Positions 20,990 through 31,455 of a stretch of 64,000 nucleotides of DNA are shown piece after piece; the first letter of the stretch is position 1; each line of letters starts with the position of its first letter. The notes beneath the pieces were generated by a model, which worked only from the letters and a program-made list of their open reading frames with translations, had not been told where the DNA came from and did no database searches. This DNA is from Capitulum mitella (taxonomy: Eukaryota > Arthropoda > Thecostraca > Pollicipedomorpha > Pollicipedidae), in the NCBI GenBank assembly GCA_030062745.1, contig CP099840.1, positions 18,521,382 to 18,585,381 on the forward strand. The letters are read 5' to 3'. Position numbers and translations under genes: made by a program.

Positions 20990-21610
20990 GTCATTGTTCC
21001 CGACGAATATAGCCCCGGGCGCCCCTCGCCGCGGTCGCAGACAACTCAGCGTTTGCGTGCTCGGCGAGCTAACAGCGCTTAACGGTCGTCGCGACCGACG
21101 GTCGACGCAGTAACGGCGCGCTCAAGGTGCCAAACGCACCGCAGCGTTCCGCATAGCAGCGGCGGCGGCGGCGGCGGCGGCGACGGTGCGCAGGCGCGCA
21201 GGCGCGCTCTGCCGGCATACGCGCCACGTAGCGGCAGGCGCCGCGCCAGCGCCTGCGCCTGCCGGCCAGCCCGCCGACCATCTATAGCCGGCCGGCCGGC
21301 CGAGCCGCGGCCGGCAGCATTCCAGCGGCAGTGGCGCGACGGCGGCCGGCCGGCAGCGGCGTCCGTCCGCGCCGGCGGCGGCCGGCCGGCGAATCGGCCG
21401 CCGCCACGCCGCCGGCGCGCCGGCATGTCCCGCCGGATTTCAAGAATAGCTGTCGGCATGTGGTCGCCTGGCCGGGAGTCAAGCCGGCGGCGGCGGCGGC
21501 GCCGGCGGCGGTCCCGGCTCGGCCGCCGCCTCCCGCCCTCCTCGGCGGCCAGCTGCCGACTCCCACGGCCCAGCGCCGACCGACCGGCCGTCTATCGGCC
21601 CTCCAGCGAC
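20990..21610. other. CpG-rich block inside gene 1 (intron 3)
   Basis: Extreme GC with (GGC)n near 21160-21182 and 21488-21500 and many GCCGGC strings. It is as CpG-rich as the two gene starts but has no exon I can recognise. It could be an internal promoter, an enhancer or a simple GC-rich repeat. Confidence 0.5.
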
Positions 21611-21698
21611 GTCACTGACCCTGTGACCCAGTTGGACCCCTGTCACCGGACACCTGTCTCTGCCTCTGTATTACATCAGCAGATTCTCTCGTCTCCGT

Positions 21699-21838
21699 CC
21701 ATCTGTCGGTCTGTCCCTGAGTCCGTCTGTCCGTCTGTCCGTCTGTTCCACTGTCTGTCGATCCGTCTGTTCGTCTGTCTGACTGTCCGTCTGCTCGCAT
21801 GCCCGTCTGTTTTTCTGTCTGTCCGTATTACCGGCTGC
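21699..21838. repeat. TCTG/TCCG microsatellite
   Basis: An imperfect tetranucleotide tract, (GTCTGTCCGTCT)n with interruptions. It is open in several frames, giving spurious repetitive peptides. Confidence 0.85.
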
Positions 21839-24800
21839 TCGTTTTGTCGTATGCGTAGAGCTTAATTTCTTTTCCCCACAACACATCTCAAAGCCCATTC
21901 TGTCACGTAAGCTTTAAGATGCTGGCTAGAAAACCATACATTTGCTCGCCATAAAAAGAGCTCCATCATCATATCTGAATCCTTAAAGAAGAAAAGCCCT
22001 AGAATAAGTCTGACGTGACGCTGGATCCATCACGATCCTCACTAAAGTCCTGTAATTAGCCATATGCACCGCGTCACTGATCTCGTTAACTGCCAACTCA
22101 ATGCAAGCGCAGGACATGTACAGCCACATGGAAGCATTTAGCGCTGCGCAAGCGTCGCAGCGCTATGTCAGGACAGCCCGAGGTTACATAAACCAGGCAG
22201 AACACTCCGGTCCAAAAAGGTGTGACGGCAGCAATTTGACTGCAGCAACCGACGTGACGCGTTCGAGGACTTAACGGCCGTCGGCCGCCGTGCAACACAC
22301 AGGTAGATGGTGCGAATCTATCAGTCCGATATAGACGGCGAAAGGCTCAAACTGATGCATACATTTTTATCTATATATTAGAAATATAACAACGTAGCTG
22401 CATGGCCAATCGCCTGTACAAGGCGGGTAGCAATGACTGCCTTTCGACTGGTCGGCGATCGCGCAGTTCACGTTGAAGTTCCTTAGTACTGTAACCCATG
22501 CGACCAATTCTGACATTTACAGCCTGAAATCGATTTATGATGTATTCTCCGCCTATCAAAACCATTATCACATAGTTCATAACCAGTCACCGACGTGGGA
22601 GCAGGTAGCAGGGAGCGACTGCCGCATTGGAGCCGTGGTAGACATCCTTGGCGCACAAGTTAGTAATCACTTGCGTAATTTTCGGCACCTCCGACCGCTT
22701 TTTAGAAATTCTGATCAGGCCATTCTACTCAGAAATCTTTCTTATTTCCTGTAAATGCACCTCGATCCTCCTGAAAGCAGTCTCTTTTGTCACAGACTAC
22801 AAAGCAGACAGCAACACGCCACAAAGAATTTCACCATTGCCAATATGCAGCGGTGCGTGAACAGCTGATCGGATTGATCCTCAGTCGCGTCATCACAGTG
22901 TTTCTTCTTAATAGACGAACCTCGATCTGTCACACTTCCCGCCTCATATTAAAAGGAGCTGAGCGCATCCCCCGGAGCACAGTCCCAGCAATCGAATATT
23001 CTCGGTTTGACTGGTCTATAAATATGGACCGATACAGACGGACCGACCGTTCGAAGTCGGCTGTCTAAAAGCAGTGACGAAGGCGACAGCCTGGCGCCAG
23101 ACGGCGGATAGAGAGAAGAGAGGGGAGGGTTCTTTGACGCCCTGCTGACATCTTAGCACGGTTAATCACAGACGGAGTCGACGGATAGTCGAACTTGGCC
23201 CACAAACGGGAAAGGATGACCGCGGCGCAGACGTGTTTCAAGCTCCGCCTGACCCTGGTTGTGTCGCATCAAACGCAGCACCCTTTAAAAACAGGCCAGC
23301 ATCGTTTTTACCATAGCCAGTGCTGGGTTGTATGGGATACTTTGAGGAAATCGATTCATTTTAATTATTTTGTTGATATCATTTAAAAATTGCATGATGT
23401 GTGGCAACGAAAGTAATCCTAACAAAAATATATCAAACTTCAAGAACAAAATTCCTCTATGGTAGTTAGCAAACATACTCAGCGGGGCCATTATAATAAA
23501 CATTCATTTGATGTACGTATTAATCATCCCAGAAGGAAGGGTAGGCAAAGCTCCATACTCCTGAGGGTAAAAACTTAAAGCGTTGCGCATCAGTTCATTG
23601 CTATATTAACTATGTAAAACAACGTGACGAAGGACATCACCAGGCATAGAACTATACAAAAAAGAACAACTGAGCTCGGAAACAGGCACCAGAAAGCCTA
23701 CATGGCATACTACGAAACTACAGCTCGGTGGGGATTTCTTTCCATGAACTGAGCATAGTCTTGCAGAGGAGATAAGTTTTGGTGATCGTCACGGAACACT
23801 GTGCACTTGTTGCGCTATCGTATGCAAACAGTAACGACACTAATTTACCCTTACCAAGCGGTCTTGTAGGTGTCGACGGTAGGTAGCGAAAGCAAATTAC
23901 TTTGGCACACTTTGATGAGAAAGGCTCATGCGACATATTCGTGCAATAGGAATGTAAACAGCATTTATGCATTCATTGTCCAGGTCAATGCCATACGAAG
24001 GGAAAGGGGTGGGCAAAACAGAAACAGTGTTTCGCACGTCCAAACAAGTCTACTACACGGATGCATATTAACAGGAAACAGGGCAGCTGCAATGTATATT
24101 ATTTTGTTTACAGCTTACGTATTGGTACAGAAGGACCACCAGTGCAACGAAAAGGGGAAAGCATCTTGCAATGCCTTTCATAGGGTGAAACAAAGCATAA
24201 TCAACCTACAGGAGTCCCAAACATCTTCCTAGAAATAAAAGAACTGAAAAAGAGAGCGTCAACGAGTACCCGTGTTACTTACACTCCACCAAACGGCAAC
24301 TCTCAACAGACGGACCTGTCACAACAGAACGAGAACAACACTCAGGAACAACAAACAGGACACAGAAGATAAGTCAGGCACGTGACACGCCTCGCCACGA
24401 TTTGCATTCACTGTGTGAACAAGCAGAAGCACAATTCTCGGCCTTACTACTGAACAGGCGTTTCAATGAGTGCATGAAGCTATGTCTCTGACATACCTCT
24501 TGTTAACTCGTGCATTGCAACTTTGTTCGCAAAATGATCCAAGACGGCTCAAAAGTAGCTTGCAGATTCTACCCAAATGCGGCATATGTCAAGCAGACTA
24601 TGGCACTAGTACATGAACGTAATGTCAAACAATGGCTAAGAACGGCACAAAGCAACAAAACCAACCTAGTATGTAAAAACAACCACAACCCATTTGCCGG
24701 CGTTTGGCAAAGGCATCAAAGTGAAAGGATGTTAAATTTCCAAAGTTTCCCGAAAAACGCTAACTAAGTCATCAACCTCCAATATCACACATCAAATGGT

Positions 24801-24839
24801 TCGAAACATCTGTATTACTTATCACTGATGGCTACTTAC

Positions 24840-24980
24840 AGAAGAACACAGCCACGTAGGGCTGTTCCTCCACGATTTTGTCGAGGATCTTGGCGTTGAC
24901 CTCCTCGATCTGATCCGGCAGTTCCATCGCGTCCAGGCTGGTCAGGAACTCCAGCACTTCATCCTCGTTCATCAAGTCGC
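24840..24980 (-). CDS. Gene 1, exon 3: end of domain 1 and first half of domain 2
   Basis: This A-type exon has 141 bases, phase 1 at both ends, residues 110-157. It opens with GDLMNEDEVLEFLTS, the last helix of domain 1, as in PDI domains where a helix follows the Y-x-G turn. After the linker LDAMELPDQ it begins domain 2 with IEEVNAKILDKIVEEQPYVAVFF. The donor GTAAGT at 24834-24839 splits the tyrosine codon completed by exon 4. The acceptor is TTCAG before GCGACTTG. It is three codons longer than the common 132-base A exons, the extra residues lying in the linker. The 14.6 kb intron that separates it from exon 2 holds most of the nested transposons of the window. Confidence 0.9.
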
Positions 24981-25691
24981 CTGAAGAAGCAGCATCCAGA
25001 TGATGAATACGAAACCGTTGCGGCTATTAGAACTACGTACTCACCATTGGGTTAGCGCTGCGTTACAATAGTTAATAAGGACAAACAGACAATTAGCGAA
25101 GAAGCTAATTACAGCCATTCAACGTTCATGCGTAAGTCGATCAGAACCCATTCTCTGGGGCCTAAGAAGATGAAAGATTCCTCATATTATGAACTAGCGC
25201 ATATTGACATTGATACGCAGTTATACCCCGGTGGTATCAGGAGACCCTGGCGATGTCCATGGGCATGGGAGGAAAGGGCCATTTTACCTTGTGGAGGCCA
25301 TAAAGATAATGGCCACTGTTTCACCAACACCCTAAGGAAGTCCAGGAGTCATTATCAAGGACATTTTCCATTTTGCCAAGCAGACTTTATGTGAAAATGC
25401 CTGCTGCTATTATATATCTATTATATAAATATTATACTGCTATTATATAAATATTCCTGCTGGGTTTCTCTTCGGTATACCGAATCTGAGCAGGTCATCC
25501 GACCTGACATGCTTTTGAGTGAAAAGGATGTAGTTGTAGTTTTGCCATTATGTTGTCTACTCATGGCATATTCACCGAAACGTCTTGAACATTCCTTTAA
25601 GCATTAAAGATAATACCACTTCTTATCCACATTGTCATTCAGTATATACCAGGAAATTTTTTAAGGGTCAATTAATTTGCATTTCACCTTT

Positions 25692-26090
25692 CTTAATCCT
25701 ATTCCCGGTAGGGGGGCTGAATCCGCCTCCACCTCGAGTTTTCTGCTTACCAATTCGAGGGTTTTTGACGCAGCTTCACGAAACCTGGTGACTTTTCCTA
25801 GCTCAGCTATTCGCCTATCCAACCACATGAAGTTTTTTCAGTTCCATCCAAAGAACCCTAATTTTGGCAGTCATTTTTCTTTTACCTTCAACAGGGCAAA
25901 AAAATGTCTGGAGATGCCTCTCAAGAAGTGGCCTGGCTTCGTCTTTCAGCAAAATAAAATTGCCGAATTTTGGCACAATATTTGGAGCGAATTGGTAGGA
26001 AAATTGATTAAGTTTCGTAATGCTGTGTCAAAAACCCTGGCACTGGCAAGCAAAAAGCCCGAGAGGGCCGGATTCAGCCCCATACACCCA
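25692..26090. mobile_element. TTAA element, family 2, rearranged: two right ends facing outward
   Basis: It begins TTAATCCTATTCCCGG and reads as the reverse complement of the family 2 right end (compare 38135-38235). From about 25860 to 26090 the same right-end sequence occurs again in forward direction (GGCAAGCAAAAAGCCCGAG near 26045), without the final TTAA. It is thus an inverted pair of right ends. It encodes nothing. Confidence 0.55.
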
Positions 26091-28028
26091 TATCGTGATA
26101 CCGCTTAGTACAACACAATATTACGTTGACGGCAGTCTCTACCTCCTAAAACAGAAAGCACTTCCGTATGCCTATGTCAAATATGTTGTGGACCTCGGAA
26201 TTTGAGTTAATCAGTTCTTTTTCGTGGTTTTACGTTTATTATATATGGAATAATAAGCCTCCACAATATTGTTGCGACTGGTTCCGAAGATTTGTAGACG
26301 CAAAGCGTGCGTATTGACACGTATTGACCCACGTATCCCACATCTGACCTTGTTTCACTTCAACTTGCTTGACTTAGGTCATTTTGATTGAGACCTTATA
26401 AGATCACCACGTAGACAACCATACCACAAAACGCCATTGCAATCGGTCGCGTGGATCGTGAAATAGAGGCGGGCAAAATATTCCTTCCACCGTTACGTGT
26501 AATTATCAGAGGGTGGCCAGCAACGTGTTCATATATTCATTTTAGTCTGCCGTGTACTAACAATAATGCATGTATCCCGAATGCAGTCCGTCTTGGTCTT
26601 ATGACCAGATGCTTCCAATTGAGCTAAAATCGATAACAATCTCAACAATGGTGTCGTTGAGAAGCTTATCCCGTATTTTCATTGCGCATACTGGAGCAGG
26701 TGATGTTCCTGCACGAGAACGGCTGTGATGGCTGGATGAAGACTTTCCCTGCTATAATTACAGAAAACGCTACAATCGTCCAGTCCTGGCCCTGCGTATC
26801 TGCTTTGAACCGTGCCGCGTGCCGGACTGCTGTCCCGTCTTGGCCGGGCCAAGGATGGTGTGGTCTTACTTTCCATCTTCCGCACCGGTGCCACCTGGCA
26901 GCCTTGATATACCAGCGGGCTGGCCGCCGCCTCCGCCTCCGCCTGGCATCTCGCCAATCACCGGCTAAAAGCGTGCTCTCTCCTAGGGCTGCTCGTCCGG
27001 CGTAGGTACAGTAAATCCCACCGGCTGGTCATGCACATCGCTTGCCGAAATGCAGTCTGAGCTGCCTATGCTGAAGGCGATAATTTTCTGGCTCATAATT
27101 TGCCGAAATTCCGTAGTTGCGACGGATTTCAGCACTGCACAAATAGACTTGGCAACCTACATACGTAAGCAAGTGAAGGTGTTCCTTGGCGATTCTCAGT
27201 CGCAAGATCACCGGAGCCTCGCGGGCACTACAGATTCTTTTCGAGAAAGCATTCTAGTTAGAATCTGCGCTTAAGAATATACACATTTAAGTGAGGGGTC
27301 AGTGGTTTTGCGTCCACTACTGTGTTAGATCGGGGCTACATTTTGCGTAGTCAGCCTAAACATTTCCATGGCCGTTTTCACAACGGCGAATTAGTAGGAC
27401 CATATAATCGGATGCGCTATTTGCGTCATTTAGCACATTTTTGGTATGTTTTGGTGACTGCTCTTTAAGAGGGAGCAACTTGGGTGAAAAATTCGCAATT
27501 TTTTGTAAAAAAAAAAATACTTAAAATGCCAGGTCATGCATTTTTTATGAATGTTTTGGTGCTTTGGTAAAATGCTGCACGTCAACTAAATGAACTGAAG
27601 CAAAGGAAATTACAAACCTCGTGGGCGGCTGGCTCATCGGGATCACTGTTGCTGGAGATTTCAGACTATCAAGTGGCACCAGTTTGGAGTGCCCATTACC
27701 GTTCATAGCTGTCGCGGATTTTGTCTAGGGATATCTGACTGGTTGTCGGCACTGCGGACTGTCACTGTGAACCGGGCCACATTGTCCAGTGAACTGTCTG
27801 ACGCGGAGGATCGGCCAGTTTGAAATAATCGGATGGAACGGGTCTGGAAAACTGTTGACAACAAGCGAATCACGCTACAGAATACCAGTCGTTGAACACA
27901 ACGGTGCACGTATTTTCTTCCTCAGCCTCCTAAGTTCGCCTCTACAAAGCCATTGTCCGCCGGACTTCTCCACTAAATCTCAGTCGTAATAACGACCAAT
28001 ATGAAAAATTCCCCTCCAAAAGCTCCAT
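26091..28028. other. Intron 2 of gene 1, between family 2 copies
   Basis: No exon or repeat is recognised. A stretch near 26700-27000 is richer in GC and has open frames on both strands without a known domain. There is an A-run at 27508-27519. Confidence 0.35.
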
Positions 28029-30339
28029 TTAACTCTATTCCCGGAGGGCTAGACGGTATCGTCGATTCCCGGCAGGGCGAGCAGATTCGCACACCCCCCT
28101 GAGATCTCGAGAACTACTTGTCTGATTTCATCGCAACAAACGGCAATCGATTTGCCATGACGTAGACTACACTTTGAAAAAAAATTAAAATTTTGAAAGG
28201 GGTGCATATAGGGGGCAAAAATATCAAAATAGGGGGTACCTTTGGACTTCTTATAACTCCGTTGTTTATGGACCGATTTCGATGCAATTAGCATGAATCG
28301 AGAGACTATAGATGGGACTTTTAAAATTGGTACACATAGTTGGAATTTTGGGAAAATTCATGGGCGTTCACAGGGTTTTAAAAATAGGAGGATTAGTTTT
28401 TTAACAGCTGAATGAACAAAAAAAGGAAAAGCACTTTTTTGGTTTCTGCTAGCCATGGTATGCTAAAGAAGTACAAATTGTATTACAATGTTTGTATAAT
28501 GTTAGCATAGGCGGTGCCAGGGACATGGAAAAGGGGGAACTACCATGGTCATATGCTCCTCAGATCAAATTATCATCTTTGACCTTAAATGACCTCCAGT
28601 GACCTTGGAGTCACTTGGAATGATCTCATGTACATTCAATATTATCTGTAAATGTTTTCAAACATTTGAATTTACTCTATTTCAAAAATTTCATTTTACG
28701 GCTATTGTGATATTGGGTACGCGCATTGACATTTCAGGTCATAGTTCCATGACCCGACCTGATATCAAGATGAAAATTGATACGCAAGTAGAGGACAACC
28801 TTCTACGTCATATACATTTCGGGTTTGGCATCTCAAAAACCAGCGCCGAAATTATTACAATAAAATCAAATTCTGATTTTTAACCTTGACCTGACCTTGT
28901 AAAGTGAACTCAGATAAATAAAATTGTATCTGCACGTTGCCCAACTGTTTAGCTATACATTCATGTAAAGTTTTAAGTTCTATCTTAAAAACGCAATTTT
29001 TGGCAGTCATTTTCCTTTTACCCTCAACAAGCCCAAAAATGACCTGAGGTGTCTCCCAAAAATGTTGCCTGGCTCCGCCCCTGAGCAGAACAGAATTTCA
29101 AAACTTTGTCACAATACGTAGAAAGTTGAGAAAAAATATTTTGCTAATCTTGGGTCAGTCCATGGGGGGAGGTCAAGGCAAAAAGGCAAAATTTAATTTT
29201 AAATTAATAATTTTGGTGTTAATTCTCCAAATGTAAAATACTATGACTTAAGGGTGCCCTCTACTTGTGTACCAAATCCCAGATTAATATCAGGTTAGCT
29301 CAAGGAGTTATGATCTACAATGTCAGAGCAAGTACCGTATATCACGACAACCATTTGCCGAAATTTTGGAAACAGATTCAATTCCAATGACTGGAAACAT
29401 TTTCAAGCAAATGAAATGCACTCAAAGTCATTCCATGTGACACTCGGTTTATTAGAGGGTCATTTAAGGTCAAAGGTGATAGGTTCGCCTGATGAAATGT
29501 GACCAAGACAATTCCGCCTTTTTCATGTCCCTGGCGTCGCCTGTTCTAATATTATACAAACAATGCAATGCGATTTGTACTTTTTCATTGTAACATGACT
29601 AGTCAAAACTAAAGTTCTTTAAATTGTCTTGTTAACCCAGTTTTTTAGGAACTCCCATTTCTGAACGCCTATGAGTTTTCCCAAAATTTCACACACATAG
29701 ACCAATGGTAAAAATCCCATACACAAGTTCTCGATTCATGCCAGTTGCACCGAAATCGGTTGGTAAACAGCGGCGTTGTAACGAATCCAAGCATATCCCC
29801 ATTCTGACTTTTTTGCCCCCATATTCCTTCCAAGATTTTGAAAACTTCCTATTAAAAATGTAGCTTATGTCATGGCAAACCCATTGCCGTTTGTTGCGAT
29901 GAAATCGGATACGTAATTCTTGAGATCTCAGGAGACCGAATCCCCCCGTACCGGGAATCGGCTTATTACGCGCGCTGGAAGGGGGTCTATTTGTATTCTT
30001 CCACCTGCTTTTCTTGAAAATCTCGAGAACGGATAGGAGCTGGCTGCTGCTACTTTGTGACATTTATGATAATTGAATAACTCGTCAAATCATGCAGAAA
30101 AATCGAAAATCGGCCGGAAATTTTTTTAAGTTTCAAGCATTTGAAGTCAAACAAACATAACGGACATAGCCGTTGTTGCTGACAAACGGGAACTTTGTGA
30201 AAGGTCTAGCGTTCTACCTAAGTTTACCGTTTGGACACAATCAGGCGACATCATTCGGGCATAAGTGATGGATGTACCAAGACCAGAGCCATGGTCAATA
30301 AGGGTTAAGGTCATCAAAGGGCAAGGTCAACCAGCTTTT

Positions 30340-30840
30340 TTGTGACATGGTCCTATTTTGTAACTATTTTGTGACATGGTCCGGATTTGCTTTGCAATAT
30401 GCCGATTTGTATGTCAACCAGCTTGTGACATGATCCAGATTTGCTTTGCAACATGTCGGTTTGTATGAAATACGCTTTCCGAGACCCAAATGAATACACG
30501 TGTGCGCACAATGATACGCTTACATATACCAGGGTCAGTGGAAGTCAAGGCCGTCAAAGGCCAAGGTGAAATATCTTGCGACCTGGCCCAGATTTTCCTT
30601 GCGACATGCTGATTTGTATGAAATATACATTCAAAGACCCTTATAATAACACGTGTGCGCACATGTATGGATACCAATGTACAGATACCGCTTATAGATA
30701 CCAAGGTCAGTGCAAGCCAAAGTCATCAAAGGTCAAGGGTAACAATTTTGTGACATGGTCCGGATTTGCTTTGCAATATGTCGATTTGTATGAAATATGA
30801 TTTCAAAGACCCTAATAAAAACACGTTTGGCACATTGGCA
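30340..30840. repeat. Internal direct repeats in family 3 copy 2
   Basis: The phrase TGTGACATGGTCCGGATTTG, followed by CTTTGCAATATG-N-CGATTTGTATGAAATA, occurs about four times (near 30370, 30425, 30580 and 30755). Each is followed by AAGGTCA-type half-sites and CACGTGTGCGCACA. Copy 1 has this segment once (near 1420). Confidence 0.65.
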
Positions 30841-30861
30841 TTCATATGGATATTCATCCAT

Positions 30862-30865
<4 letters not shown>

Positions 30866-30897
<32 letters not shown>
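30866..30897. repeat. (TA)n microsatellite
   Basis: An uninterrupted TA tract within family 3 copy 2, in the place where copy 1 has CACATATACATATACATACA (near 1520). Confidence 0.9.
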
Positions 30898-30900
<3 letters not shown>

Positions 30901-31051
30901 GAAATATAAACGCTGGAGGTGATCAAATGTACCGATGCTGGCTGCCTTCACTAAAAATACGCCAAAAGATGCGTGCAACGCCCTCATTTTCACTCAAGCT
31001 ATCCCGTTTTCCTCGAAATCTGATCTGCAAAAGACGATAAAATGACGGCAT

Positions 31052-31064
31052 AGGTCAATGACCT
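31052..31064. promoter_or_regulatory. Perfect IR1 nuclear-receptor palindrome in family 3 copy 2
   Basis: AGGTCA-A-TGACCT, identical to 1696-1708 in copy 1 although the surrounding copies differ at many positions. Confidence 0.4.
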
Positions 31065-31455
31065 GACATGACCTCGGCCCGAAATGCTCAGTCAAGACGT
31101 CAGATGAATGGAAGTTGTCGTATTCCACGTTTTAATGCTCAAACAAACACCATTTTCCCGTTTTGTTCGAAAAGTTGTACGTAATGGCCTGTACGGGCAG
31201 ACATTGTTCAAAGCTGACCTTTTCGACTGCATTTGACCTTAGAGATATTGGCTTAGGGTCATGAAAACTGCACACAATGTAAATCGTTAAGACCCTCCCC
31301 TGCTTATTTGAGGCAACAATTAAAATTTCATATCTCTAGCTCTTTCCGTTTCCGAGATCGGAGGGGGTTCTTTTGGACCCCCTTCCAGTGCGCCTTAACG
31401 TGAAACCCCCTTCCACGGCGCGGGTTAACCATTTATTACTCCGGGAATAGGGTGA

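Larger units (their letters stand above)
20556..24839. other. Intron 3 of gene 1
   Basis: It holds a CpG-rich block (20990-21610) and a TCTG/TCCG microsatellite (21699-21838); the rest is AT-rich with no recognised feature. Frames of 70-160 codons over the CpG block exist on every strand and are composition effects. Confidence 0.5.
29963..31428 (+). mobile_element. TTAA element, family 3, copy 2, nested in family 2
   Basis: The left end TTATTACGCGCGCTGGAAG matches the left end at 1043 with one change in TTAA; the right end is CTTCCACGGCGCGGGTTAA. It is longer than copy 1 because an internal segment is repeated (30340-30840). Where it sits, the family 2 reverse arm is split. It carries the perfect AGGTCA-A-TGACCT site at 31052-31064. 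No coding capacity. Confidence 0.65.
28029..31455. mobile_element. TTAA element, family 2, large inverted copy interrupted by family 3
   Basis: It begins TTAACTCTATTCCCGG and follows the standard family 2 sequence to about 28900. After a centre near 29150 the same left part returns in reverse (for example TCATGTCCCTGGCGTCGCCTG near 29524 pairs with GGCGGTGCCAGGGACATGG near 28510) to 29962. It is then broken by the family 3 element and resumes at 31429 with CTCCGGGAATAGGGT. The final TTAA is changed to TGAA. It is a foldback with arms of about 0.8-0.9 kb. Confidence 0.6.
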
